Assembly (NCBI GenBank): GCA_001579985.1
Contig: LRSR01005852.1
Location: 1-22,545 of the forward strand
Source of the DNA: Hypsibius dujardini
Taxonomy: Eukaryota > Tardigrada > Eutardigrada > Parachela > Hypsibiidae
Length of the DNA stretch: 22,545 nt
Reading direction: 5' to 3'
The notes below the pieces were generated by a model that saw nothing but the letters and a program-made list of their open reading frames with translations, did no database searches and was not told the DNA's origin. Of this stretch, positions 8,989-18,085 are shown piece after piece (the stretch's first letter is position 1; the number at the start of each line of letters is the position of its first letter). The translations under genes were made by a program, and so were the position numbers.

Positions 8989-9349
8989 TAAGGGAAACAG
9001 ACAACATGCAGAGAGCTCATGGAGCAGGCAGAAAACTGAAAAAATTTCCATGGGTACCTTTTGGTGTTTCAGTATTGATCCGCTTCAACGAATGACCTCA
9101 ACCCCCATGGTCCTCGGCATCGCGGAGGATCAGGATTTCAAGGACCACATGCGGAATCGGCCCCGGCAGTCGTATCTGCCACCGAAATCGTCCGCCTGTC
9201 TCAGCCCAATTACCGAGGGCAGCAGGGAGAACAAGAGCAGCACGCCCAGTAGCAGTGGTGTCTCCACCTGGAATCGCACCAAGAAGAGCATGGGCAACTA
9301 CAGTCCGGTGGCGGAAAACGACGAAACCGGCAATAAGACTTCCCATTGA
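3284..9349 (+). CDS. BUB1B: MadBub-family (BUBR1/MAD3-like) spindle checkpoint protein, kinase-less, N-terminus not found
   Basis: Nine exons: 3284-3524, 4667-4916, 5574-5851, 6068-6582, 6836-7342, 7559-7933, 8044-8265, 8408-8805, 9073-9349; all phases agree, giving 1,020 residues plus TGA. Family-type motifs appear in the usual order: a GLEBS-like EELRA (5578-5592) or VSFEEN (6166-6183) for BUB3 binding; ABBA-type IAIFED (7790-7807) and FNIFVD (8113-8130); a KEN box (8206-8214) for the APC/C; TSTP (STPFHE-like); and LSPITEGSRE (9200-9229), close to the human KARD segment LSPIIEDSRE whose LxxIxE motif recruits PP2A-B56. A coiled coil with heptads spans exons 4-5, and an acidic DEEDEEDERD lies in exon 3. 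Human BUB1 and BUBR1 continue into a kinase domain; here a stop follows KARD, as in MAD3-type paralogues. The N-terminal TPR domain was not located. Assignment rests on short motifs. Confidence 0.6.
3345..3479 (+). repeat. Coding 15-base minisatellite, nine units
   Basis: Nine tandem 15-base units (consensus CTCACGCCCAACCGG) in the first mapped MadBub exon encode a pentapeptide repeat HAQP[A/T]. Units differ mostly at a silent C/T and at the A/T codon; the last unit reads HAQQA. Unit length is a multiple of three, so copy-number change keeps frame. Confidence 0.95.
3638..3725. repeat. Two adjacent strong hairpins in first MadBub intron
   Basis: First hairpin: 13-base arms 3638-3650 and 3655-3667 (core TTTTAGGCCCT / AGGGCCTAAAA) with a four-base loop. 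Second: GC-only arms, CCCCC plus GGGGGCGGG (3690-3704) against CCCGCCCCC plus GGGGG (3711-3724), with one bulged T. Another TTTTAGGCCCT occurs at 3991-4001. Confidence 0.85.
4164..4630. repeat. Long foldback (inverted-repeat) element in MadBub intron
   Basis: Left arm about 4164-4370 and right arm about 4414-4630 are reverse complements over roughly 210 bases, with small differences and a loop of about 43 bases (4371-4413). Matching landmarks: ATTTCCGTAC (4164) and GTACGGAAAT (4621); GCCAGGGGGCGGAGC and GCTCCGCCCCCTGGC at the inner ends; TTGATTGATT and AATCAATCAA within the arms. The right arm ends 36 bases before the exon at 4667. No transposase is encoded; it resembles a foldback or MITE-like element. 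Confidence 0.9.
4957..5309. repeat. Three-copy 58-base element, one inverted and two tandem
   Basis: Copies at 4957-5014 (inverted), 5192-5250 and 5252-5309 (tandem, direct) share CCGCCCCTTTTGCCCAT and CCAGTGTACTCA. They lie in the intron after the exon ending at 4916. The inverted and direct copies could pair across about 180 bases. Confidence 0.85.
5310..5573 (+). other. AT-rich intron end with repeated AACTAAA / TTTAGTT words
   Basis: No coding signal. AACTAAA-like words on one side and TTTAGTT words near 5520-5560 are complementary and could form weak hairpins before the acceptor at 5572-5573. Confidence 0.4.
5888..6050. repeat. TCTG/CCTG tetranucleotide tract, intron
   Basis: TCTG and CCTG units on the plus strand, beginning 37 bases after the donor at 5852 and ending just before the acceptor at 6066. 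It includes a duplicated module: CTGTCTATATCTGTCTGAGTG occurs near 5902 and again near 5979. Confidence 0.95.
6585..6775. repeat. TCTG tract starting at a splice donor
   Basis: The donor of the exon ending at 6582 (GTATGTCTGTCTG) runs straight into the repeat, so part of the 5' splice site is repeat-derived. Confidence 0.9.
7380..7512. repeat. TCTG/CCTG tract, intron
   Basis: Contains about ten consecutive CCTG-type units (7396-7440) followed by TCTG units. It fills most of the intron between exons ending at 7342 and starting at 7559. Confidence 0.9.
7934..8043 (+). other. Probable GC-AG intron
   Basis: The exon ends GAG and is followed by GCAAGT, the textbook GC-type donor; the acceptor is CTCTTGCAG at 8043. 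Frame is phase 0 on both sides. No nearby GT gives an equally good in-frame donor. Confidence 0.75.
8311..8370. repeat. CAGA tract, intron or alternative exon end
   Basis: CAGA units on the plus strand. They read openly as (TDRQ)n in frame with the upstream MadBub exon. The preferred donor is at 8266 (TTG|GTATGG), but donors at 8300 (ACA|GTACAG) or 8371 (ATT|GTATGT) would also keep frame, the last adding the repeat to the protein. Confidence 0.85.
8949..8992. repeat. CAGA tract, last MadBub intron
   Basis: About eleven CAGA units in the intron before the final exon (starts 9073). Confidence 0.95.
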
Positions 9350-9848
9350 GGCTGCCAGTATCCACGACACACTTTCCTTCCTGATGACCGGCCTCTCCAT
9401 ATTGTTTCAGGGGAAAGAACCGGATTGGTACATTTGCTTTTGATTTTTCTTTTCCATTTTGTAACAGTATGTGTCATTATCAAGAGTTATGAGACTCATT
9501 CTGAATCTCGTTATTTTTTAAAATCTCAAATCTCATGCCACGGAATGGGGAGTAAAGGTTTGATGTTGTTTGAATGAGGTTATGTTGTGGATATGCTGCT
9601 TTTTATTGACAAGCAGGCTTTTCTATTGTAAGTAATCGGACGTCTTCGTTACCAATGCACTAAATTATCGTGGTTCTTTTTCTTTGCTTTCTCATTCCCC
9701 TCTCCTGCAGCAGTGAAGTGGTTAAGGCATTTTGGTAGAGAATAAGCTCTAAATTTTCTAAGTTTGTAGCGTGAATCTAGAATCATTAAGAAACTTAGAT
9801 GACCCTTCGTTTTAGGGCACGTTCTTGTGAAACGTTGCATTCCACCGG
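9350..9848 (+). other. Intergenic region 3' of the MadBub gene
   Basis: No open frame of note. A T-rich stretch follows the stop, but I see no AATAAA signal close by, so the 3' end of the transcript is not placed. Confidence 0.5.
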
Positions 9849-9926
9849 AAGGCAGGCAGTCAGGCCGTCAGTCCGGCAGTCAGACAATTGCAAAAAAACA
9901 AGCAGTCAATCAGGCGGATAGACAGG

Positions 9927-9957
<31 letters not shown>

Positions 9958-10115
9958 GTAGACAGACAGACATACAGACAGACAGGCAGCCAGGAAGATA
10001 GGCAGACAGACAGACAAACAGACAAACAGGCAGACAGGCAGACAGGCAGACAGACAGGCAGACAGGCAGGCAGGCAGACAGGCAAACAGACAGACAGGCA
10101 GATAGACAGACAGAC
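9849..10115. repeat. Intergenic CAGA/CAGG tract
   Basis: About 265 bases of CAGA, CAGG and CAAA units, interrupted near 9888 by a short A run. Confidence 0.95.
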
Positions 10116-10460
10116 AATTAAGAAGAGGATGGGGAGATGCTAGGGAATGCTAGGGAGGCAAGTGGCAGGCGATCCAATTTACTGCCAATTAAGATTTTCA
10201 ATTTTAACTGGCGTGAAACTAGCTAAGAACTTACTTCCGGTGAACAACGCGATGCGCTGGTCATGTGTACGTACCGGAAACTGCTCTCGGAAAAATCGAT
10301 CCGTTTGTGTGGCTATCCCTATCTCACTCGTGATGCCTATCAGGCGATCGGGGTTAATTAAGCGATTATTCTCGTCTTCCAGGTACGACGACCGCTTGAG
10401 TGACTTCATCCAATTTTTGTATACAATGACTCTCGAAATAATGGCGTGGATCAGGGTTCA
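10116..10460 (+). other. Intergenic region upstream of NDRG, one weak coding hint
   Basis: An open frame between stops at 10227-10361 contains SEKSIRLCGYP, which recalls the ERxIxxLCGYPxC motif of RPAP2/Rtr1 phosphatases but lacks the second cysteine and has no convincing donor. Not called as a gene. Confidence 0.35.
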
Positions 10461-10467
10461 CGTGGCC

Positions 10468-10572
10468 ACGATTGGTCAGAAGGTGCGGCTTTTTTAGCCA
10501 CGCCTCTTTGTTCAAAACGTAAACAAACATCTTGTCCAATTAGCGCTCGGAAAGCGCCAATTGACCAATGAA
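10468..10572 (+). promoter_or_regulatory. CCAAT-box cluster, probable NDRG promoter-proximal region
   Basis: CCAAT words occur in both orientations: ATTGGTC near 10470, TCCAATTAG near 10535, and GCCAATTGACCAATG at 10556-10570. Two of them sit inside an imperfect palindrome (CAATTAGCGCT, loop CGGA, AAGCGCCAATTG). Animal NF-Y binds CCAAT; use here is inferred. Confidence 0.45.
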
Positions 10573-10714
10573 AATGAAGTGTTATTTTGCCCTGTTTTCC
10601 TATTCGTCGGCTTACGGAGCCGTCAAGCGGCATAATCTCTCCCTAAATGTACGAAACCACACACGTGGCAGAAATTTTGCGCGAACTGAGTTAGGCCATT
10701 TAACTCGATCTGTG

Positions 10715-10720
10715 TATATA
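10715..10720 (+). promoter_or_regulatory. TATA box candidate for NDRG
   Basis: TATATA in GTGTATATAGTC lies about 145 bases downstream of the CCAAT cluster and about 200 bases upstream of the NDRG start codon, which would place transcription start near 10745. Confidence 0.4.
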
Positions 10721-10920
10721 GTCATACAGTGGATGAGTTTAAAGGCTTAACTGGGCTAGCGCAAACTTTTTGTCCTGTGTGTACGAGCTTTTTTCTTCGC
10801 TGCACAATTTTCCTTCTCATTTTTTTCGCGTCTGTTTTTCCAGCTGGAAATTTGTACTCGATAATTTTGCCTTCGGTTAAATTTGCATCCGCGGATTTTT
10901 TCTTGCACGGGACTATAAAA

Positions 10921-11938
10921 ATGGGTGACTCCTTGGATGCCACAGTCAATAGTCGCGCCGATTTGATCGTCTCCGATCCGCACGGCGACACGAAATTCGG
11001 GAATATCATGGAGATGGGCGATTTACATGTCAATTTCGGCGGGGAGAATGGCGTCAAACTGCAATATCAAGAGGTAAAAACGCGAGGAGAAACTTTTCAA
11101 ATTGCGGTTCCATTGGGCAGTTTCCCCGGGGCAAAGACATGTGCAATTGCCGCGGTTAGACAAGGGAAACTGCGCAATTGATACCTATTATTCATTTTTA
11201 GAGGCCTTTCTTATCATGTGCTTATTCTTAGATTGTGTTCGCGGGTGAAAATATAACAATAATTGGCAGAAAGAAGTTTTTTCCGGTTGATAAAGTTTAT
11301 TAGCCGGCAAAATCGGGATCGAATTGTTATTGCCTCGTAATGCTGGGAGTTTAATTAAATTATTCCTGGTTCCGTTGATTGATTGACGGCGCTATTGATT
11401 GGTTGACTGTCTTTATTTATGGCCTATTAAATTTCATTTAAATTAAAATGGAATTCAATGAAAATTTAAAATACAATTAAAATTCAATGAAAATAAAATG
11501 AAATTTAATAACAGTTGAGTAGAAATTTAAAATCATTTTAACCGAAATTGATTGGTTGAAAAGTGCATTTAATTAGTACTACTACTACTGGTTCATTCCG
11601 CTGTATGTTTGATTGATGAATTGATTGATTGATTTACTACGGGGTTTTTCCATTGTATGTTCGATCGATTGATTGATTGACTGACTGACGGCCTTTGGGT
11701 TTTTTACTGATTGACTGTCCCGGTTTTTTTGCAGGAAGAAAAGTTTGTAGCAGACGAATCGAAAGGATGGTATTTCACATGCTGGAAGCAGGGCGACCCT
11801 CGCAAAGTTCCCATCGTCACGTTCCACGATCTTGGGCTAAACGGTAAGGCAGACTCACAAACTCCCTTGGGCATGCATGTACGCAAACGCTAGCGGATGA
11901 ACAGACGGGCAGACAGACAGACAGACAGACAGGCAGTC

Positions 11939-11979
<41 letters not shown>

Positions 11980-13549
11980 GGCAGACAGGAAGTCAGGCAG
12001 GGAGGCAGACAGACAAACAGGGAGGCAGGCAGGCAGATGTACATGCAGACATAGAGACAGACAGATAGATAGACAGTCAGACAGATAGAGAAAATATATC
12101 GATGGACAGATAGGCGATTCGGCAGATCTTTGGTTAGATAGATAGGCATTAAAAAACACCATTAAAACACTCACGGAACAGTAAACAAAGGCTAACGACG
12201 CGCTATGCCCCCGCGCACGTTCCCCTCCCGGTTAATCACATGTCGTGTCCTAATTTTAAACGCCGCTGATTTTCCACCGCTCCTCGGCTCATGTCTCTGT
12301 ACGTTACTTTTTCTTCCCCTCGCACACTCCATCATCAAGGCTACACTTGCTTCCGGACCTTCTTCAACCATCCCGACATGCAGGCAGTAACGAAGCATTT
12401 CAGCATCTATCATCTCACCGCACCCGGCCAGGAGGAGGGCGCGCCGAACTGGCGTGAAGGGTGAGAACGAAGAACGAGCGGCTTTGAAAAACTATCTGGC
12501 AAAGTCTAAAAATAGAATTGGCCTTATTCATCCAGTCATCGAGGCCTAGAAATGTTATTGTTATTTTGGCCGTGATGCTCCCACAGCTGTTTAAATCAAC
12601 AACCAAACACGTTTTTATTTTTCACAAACGCATTATCTCTTGCTAGACAAACAGACAAGCAGGCAGGCGAACAGACAGGCAGTCCGTTAAGTAGACCTCC
12701 AGACGGGCAGGCAGGCTGACAGACAGACATACACGGCAGGCAGGCAGGCAAAGAGACAGATAAGCAGGTCAACAGACAAACAGACAGGCAAGCAATCAGA
12801 CAGATAGTCAGACAGACAGTCAGACGGTTAGGGAGCACCACAGTCAGGCAGCCACATAGACAGACCGACAGGCAGTCAGGCAGACTCACAGTTCGACAAA
12901 GACACCAATAGGTATCGCCCATTCGATTGATTACTTGATTCACGAGTATTCGCTTTCTCGTTTTTAGTGCATGTTCTATGATGATTACACGTTTCCCGTT
13001 TTATTTGTCTGCAGGACGCCTTATCCGACTATGGAGGATATGGCTGATATGGTGGAGAGCTTCCGTCTGGCCACTGGGTTCGTGACTACTTATTCTTACG
13101 TCGATTGCATCGTTGTTGAGGAGGGCGGCTTTATTGCCCAGCGAAATGAAATTACAAACGCAGCCATAAAAACAGCGAGGATTCATCTTTTTTCCCCCTC
13201 ACGCTGTCTTGTCTGTGTCTTTCGCGTTTAGGTTCGTGCACTTTATTGGCATTGGAGTGGGCGCCGGCGCCAATATCTTGGCACGATACGCTGTAAGTAC
13301 CCCCTGAGATGTGTCAGCTGGAAAGTGAATGCGCGCACATGATCACGCTTTGTTTTGGTTTTTTCCCCGTTCTGTTTGCTGCATGCGCAGCCCTTAGAGG
13401 CAATCAAAATTCAAGGCGTCAGTGAAGGCGCAAAGAATACAGACCGTTAAGGGTGATTTTCCCGACCTACAGTCACTTTCTCAGACAGACTGACAAACAG
13501 ACATACATGCATTCAAGGCACAGACGTGGCTGACACAGATAGACAGACT

Positions 13550-13589
<40 letters not shown>

Positions 13590-14395
13590 GGCAAACAGAC
13601 AGACAGACATTCAAGGCACAGACGTGGCTCACAGACAGACAGACTGACTGGCATTAAAAGATACGGACAGACAGGCAGGCAGATGGAAAGACCAGCAGAC
13701 AGACAGACATACAGATAGGCAGGCAGACAGGAAGGCAAACAGACACAGAGACAGACATAGAGACACTAGGGAATTCTTCTCATAGACAAATGTCTTTTCA
13801 GACTAAGGAATAATGATCTGACGTGTTTTTGTTCGTGAATTGCAGATCAAGCACCCGCAGCATGTGGATGCGTTATGCCTGGTCAACTGCACCTCCCGCG
13901 TCGCCAGCTGGGGCGAATGGACAGCGCAGAAGTGGAACAACATGCAACTCAAATGGCGTGGCATGACCAATTCCTCCTTGGACTACCTGATGTGGAATTA
14001 CTTCAATAAGGTACTGCATTACTGTCTGGTGAAATTTCCCGTGTCTGTTGACGGTCAGCCCTGCTTACTTCCGCGTCTGCGGCGGCTGACTGTGGACATG
14101 CCGTAATCGGTGTTTTTGATCCCTCTTAACCTTCCCCGAAAACACACTCTCGATGAATGATTCACTCGTTTGGAAGAGCTGATAATCTATTGTTTTACTT
14201 GCGGGCTATTTTGGACGTCAGACTTGCTGTGCAATTGTCTATTTGAGCTGTCTGTTGTTGTTTCTGTTTCTTTTTCTGCGTATCTCTTTGTTTTTTTTGT
14301 TCGGTGAGTTTTTTTCTATTTGTCTGTTAGTCTATTTGTCTGTCTGCTCTTCAGCCTACTTTACTGTCTGTTTTTCTGTCTGTCTGTCTGTTTGC

Positions 14396-14426
<31 letters not shown>

Positions 14427-14436
14427 CCTGTCTGTT

Positions 14437-14487
<51 letters not shown>

Positions 14488-17288
14488 ATCTGCCTGCCTG
14501 CTTTGTCGACTGTTTGTTTATCTACTGATGTAGATGCTTGATTGAATGTCTGAATCCGTCTTTCTACACAAAGATCAGCCTGATTTCATTCTTTCTGTTT
14601 GGATGTCTGTCTTTGCGCAACTTAGGGAATTTTCCCTCTGCCTCCTGGGGAATCCCGAACCGGAAATCGAAATTCTTTAAATAGTCGCTGATTTCCCCTC
14701 AAAACCCCATCCATCCTCGCTGGAATAACAGTGATTCGATCGGCGGAATATTATCACTATAATTATCTCTATAAATGCGTGTCTTTTTTTTCACCCTCCA
14801 CCACAGCTCCAGGAGAACCGACCGGACCTTGTCAACTTCTACCGCCAGCACTTTGCGAAGAACGTCAACCCGGTGAACTTGGCGTTATTCATCGATTCCT
14901 TCATCAAGTGAGTGGGGAGAGGGTGGTTTCTATTTGATGGGATGTGGGGAGAGAAGAAAGCAGCGCCAAACGAGGGATGATTGTGTTGTCTGGAAGGCGT
15001 CGCTTGCCTCCCGCAGTAGTTATCCCATTTAATATCGATGAGAGAGGAGGCACTGCTTTTGCGCTTTTTTTTCTCTTCCCCCGTCCTCCTCGCGCCTCTT
15101 TAATTGAATTTGTCTTTTTGCAGTCGCTCAGACTTAAACATCTACCGCGAGGGCGATCCGGTCCGCCGACAGACCATCCCCAACATCACGTGAGTTTCCT
15201 GTCACTGTCACAGATAAACACACAGACACAGACACAGATTGTCTGTCACGGACACAGACTGTCTGTCACAGACACGGACACAGACACAGACACAGACACA
15301 GATTGTCTGTCACAGACACAGACACAGATTGTCTGTCACAGACACAGACACAGATTGTCTGTCACAGACACGAACACAGACTGTCTGCCACAGCCAGAGA
15401 CATAGGCAGAGATATGTATGTGTGTGTTTTTGGCTGTGTGACTTCCCCTTCCGTACCGGATGCCGTTTATGTGTTTCCTTTTCGGGAGGTCCGGATGGTG
15501 TAAAACTGGATTGGAATGGAATATGGAATAGGATTTGAAATGGAACTCCATTTTCAGTTCAAATTCCTGTCGGAACTCCCGATTTTCATTTTAATTCCAG
15601 TTGGGGGTTATTCCAAAATGCCATTTGGAATAGAAATTGTCTAGGCCTGTGGAATCTGTTTGACCCTTGACAGCCAATTCTGATTCCATATTCCATTCCG
15701 TTTTCATTCCACTGGAATCGGAAGGACTGTGGAACGGCCATCCCCCTTTCGCGATCTTCCTCCTTTGCGGGTTGGGGTGCAGGGTCGATGACACGTTGAA
15801 GAGCTGCTCTCCGGTCTGTCTGTCGGTCTATCGGTCTGTCTGTCGGTCTGTCTGTCGATATTTCGTAACAGGGATGTGGATTGGGGGGGGGAGGGGAGGG
15901 GAGCCTATCTGGTTATGCGGTTGAATGTCGGGAGGCTGTCTGTCTGTTGTGTCATGTCTGGAATGAGAAGGGATTCCCGTTGTGTCCCCGACTCTGATCA
16001 TCCACTCCAGAGGATATAGTGCTACATTCAAGGGGATTATGATGGCACATTTGGAGGGTGTGTTGGTCCTGCAGGGTGTGAGGTGTTTTATTGCCAGTCT
16101 GCGGAAACCGATGGCTGCGCTCTCGGTTATTGCCTTTTTGGCGGCCGTTTAGTCGTTGGGGATAGACCCAGACAGGCGAAAATGCAGATGGGAGGTTCAA
16201 GAAGTCATTAGCTAATCGGGGGATGCACAGACAGACGAGATAGGCAAAACTATCTCCAGATACATGCAGATCAACAGAAAGGCATGCTTTCAGGCGGGCG
16301 GATAGGCAAACGGGCACTCAGACACACAGACATTCAGACAGACATTTAGGCACTCGGACACATAGACATTCAAGCGTTTGAAAAGACAGACAAACAGACA
16401 GATAGGTAGACAGACATAAATATGTGCAGCAGACAGAGAGACAGACAGGAAGTCGGGTAAACAGACAGAAAAATAGGCTGTAAGGCAGGAACAGACAGAC
16501 CTAGCGGTGAGGACATACCATGCCAGCTAGGTAGACAGACAGACATCGGCCTGTTTCGCTAGAGTCTGAAGTTGTCCTTATTCAACAGAGAGGTTGGCAC
16601 TTGTTGACAGGCATCATCCATTATATTTGTCTCCACCGGAAGTGGCCTCGTGTGTATACGTGTGTGTGATCGATCAAGTACAGTTTTGCCCCGCCAACAC
16701 ACGTCCCACTTCCTCCTGCCGTGCGAAGCGACATTTACACTCACCCCACCATCAAGGCGGCTGTTTATGCCTTTTTTACGCCCTGACTGAATGTGTCCGT
16801 CTGTCTCCACTTTCCACCCACACACACGCTCTTGCTGATGTATATTTTCTTTGCCTGTCTCACAGATGCCGAGTCCTTCAAATTGCCGCCAGCGATAGTC
16901 CCTACTACGAGGAAACGATCCAGCTGAACGGGCGGCTCTATCCCGAGGGATCGGAGTGGCTCAAGGTGAGTGGCCTTCTGTCGATTGGATGGAGATCCAG
17001 ACTGGTGAAGTGGAGCGTATGCACTTCAACTTCTTTCGCGTTCATTCATCCCTTTCCTCGGGGAAAGAGGTCACAAGTTTTTAAATTTGCTGTTTGTACG
17101 TTTACGTTTTGTTGTGTAGATTCAAGACGCTGATGGATTCGTACTGGATGAGGAGCCCGCGAAAGTGGCACAGGCGGTCCTCCTTCAGCTGCAAGGCGTT
17201 GGCTACGGTATGAGAGGACATGAACATACCATTCAAAGTTTGCCACACAGACAAACAGACAGACGGACAAACAGGCAGACAGACAGGC

Positions 17289-17335
<47 letters not shown>

Positions 17336-18085
17336 TAGGCAGACAGATAGGCAGACAAACAGACAAATAGACAGATAGACAGACAGACAGATAGATATGC
17401 ATGCAGGCAAGCAGACAGACAGCCAGACAAACAGTCAGACAGACTGGCAGCCAGGCAAGTATGTAGGTAGACGCAGAGACATAGATAGACGGACAGGTGT
17501 GCAGGGCAGGCAGAGTTCAGAAAGAACAGACGTACTTTACTGTACTGTACAATGAAGCAGGCAGACAAACAGGGATGGGCTTAACTCGTGCTATAATAAC
17601 ACTCCCTGATTATGTTGTTTTAAACCAAATCCTCGGACCCTTCCCACACCAAACAATTTGTATCACGAGGTCGCACGGAAATGCGATTGACAAATCATTG
17701 CACTGGCACGGAAGAGAAGACAACATCGTTGAAGTATAGTAATGACCTCATATACCTCATGTGTGGAATAGTAGTGTGCTTCACCCTCCCCCCTCCCCCC
17801 CGTCTTACTGCGCCTCAAGTTTCCATTTGCTATGCCTGTTTTTTCACTCTCTGTTTACCCATCCCCCGCATACAGACACACAGACACAGTAGGACCATGT
17901 AATCGAGATTCTAAGTCAGTCAGCTGACTATCTGCTTTCCTTCATCCCATCGACCATCCCTTGCCTTAATCCTTCATCATGTGTTCATATGTTTTTTTCT
18001 CATTCTCCACTGTCCCCTCTCCCTCTCTCTTGCAGCTGTCAATGAGCGTCGTCCCTCGTTTGATCAGCAGAAAAGCCAATACTGA
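10921..18085 (+). CDS. NDRG: NDRG family protein (N-myc downstream-regulated), alpha/beta-hydrolase fold
   Basis: Eleven exons: 10921-11073, 11735-11843, 12340-12460, 13015-13077, 13232-13292, 13846-14010, 14807-14907, 15124-15189, 16866-16965, 17120-17207, 18036-18085; all phases agree, giving 358 residues (typical NDRG 340-395). ATG 10921 is the first in-frame ATG and has a strong context (AAAATGG). Family landmarks in order: TFHDLGLN, the DMQAVTKHF strand, APGQEEGAP, PTMEDMADM, then FIGIGVGAGANILARYA and QHVDALCLVNC. The nucleophile elbow reads GVGAG (residues 157-161), so as in all NDRGs the hydrolase serine is absent and the protein is probably a non-enzymatic cytosolic signalling or stress factor. 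RRDLN appears as NRSDLN, and the domain ends LQLQGVGY. The C-tail is short, with RRPSFD as a possible phosphosite; an alternative tail may come from 19012-19232. Confidence 0.9.
11074..11734 (+). other. NDRG intron 1
   Basis: AT-rich, with TTGATTGA-type repeats near 11376-11400, 11613-11634 and 11662-11690 and AAATTTAA/AATTAAA words at 11430-11530. No exon seen. Confidence 0.6.
11903..12085. repeat. CAGA/CAGG tract, NDRG intron 2
   Basis: Begins about 60 bases after the donor at 11844. It opens as CAGA and becomes CAGG-rich and degenerate, with GATA units near 12065. Confidence 0.95.
12646..12895. repeat. Degenerate CAGA/CAGG tract, NDRG intron 3
   Basis: Many substituted units (CAGG, CAAA, CAGT), so older than the purer tracts. 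It ends about 120 bases before the acceptor of the exon at 13015. Confidence 0.9.
13391..13452 (+). other. Possible stop-containing (poison) cassette exon in NDRG intron 5
   Basis: A strong acceptor (TTTTTTCCCCGTTCTG...GCGCAG) ends at 13390 and a GG|GTGATT donor follows 13452. In phase 0 from the exon ending at 13292 it reads PLEAIKIQGV and reaches TAA at 13448-13450. Inclusion would truncate the protein inside the hydrolase fold. Based on splice signals only. Confidence 0.3.
13483..13765. repeat. CAGA tract with duplicated module, NDRG intron 5
   Basis: CAGA units with an inserted module ATTCAAGGCACAGACGTGGCT present twice (near 13510 and 13609), showing local segmental duplication within the array. 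Confidence 0.9.
14310..14512. repeat. TCTG tract, NDRG intron 6
   Basis: TCTG/TTTG/CCTG units on the plus strand, opposite in orientation to the tracts in introns 2, 3 and 5. Confidence 0.95.
15236..15399. repeat. 26-base minisatellite in NDRG intron 8
   Basis: About five to six units of AGATTGTCTGTCACAGACAC plus AGACAC. Each unit contains a small inverted repeat (GTCTG, TCA, CAGAC), mixing TCTG and CAGA orientations. It starts 46 bases after the exon ending at 15189. Confidence 0.9.
15511..15720. repeat. GGAAT-rich inverted repeat in NDRG intron 8
   Basis: GGAATGGAATATGGAAT at 15513-15529 is the perfect reverse complement of 15683-15699. More GGAAT/ATTCC words lie between and after them. 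Confidence 0.85.
15815..15955. repeat. Short TCTG tracts, NDRG intron 8
   Basis: TCTG/TCGG units at 15815-15859 and 15939-15955, split by a G-rich stretch (GGGGGGGGAGGGGAGGGGAG near 15883) that could form a G-quadruplex. Confidence 0.75.
16205..16550. repeat. Degenerate CAGA tract, NDRG intron 8
   Basis: Dispersed CAGA/CAGG/CACA units with much substitution, the most decayed array in the window. No exon seen from here to the acceptor at 16865. Confidence 0.75.
17241..17572. repeat. CAGA tract, NDRG intron 10
   Basis: Begins about 33 bases after the donor at 17208. A pure core at about 17290-17334 becomes CAGG/CAGC-rich, with a small outlying cluster at 17553-17572. Confidence 0.95.

Noticed and set aside
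10729-10920. In-frame extension of NDRG upstream of its ATG that looks like a signal peptide (FLRCTIFLLIFFASVFPAG)
   Set aside because: There is no in-frame ATG before 10921; the stretch begins only at a GTG, is a pyrimidine-rich run ending in TTTTTCCAG, and NDRG proteins are cytosolic. The hydrophobic residues are a by-product of the T-rich DNA.
13078-13231. Open frame continuing through the whole NDRG intron 4, considered as retained coding sequence
   Set aside because: The intron is 154 bases, not a multiple of three, and retention would break the frame before the FIGIGVGAG segment that the family requires.
15218-15400. CRISPR-like array of regularly spaced repeats in NDRG intron 8
   Set aside because: Units are contiguous 26-base tandem repeats without unique spacers, in a spliced eukaryotic gene.
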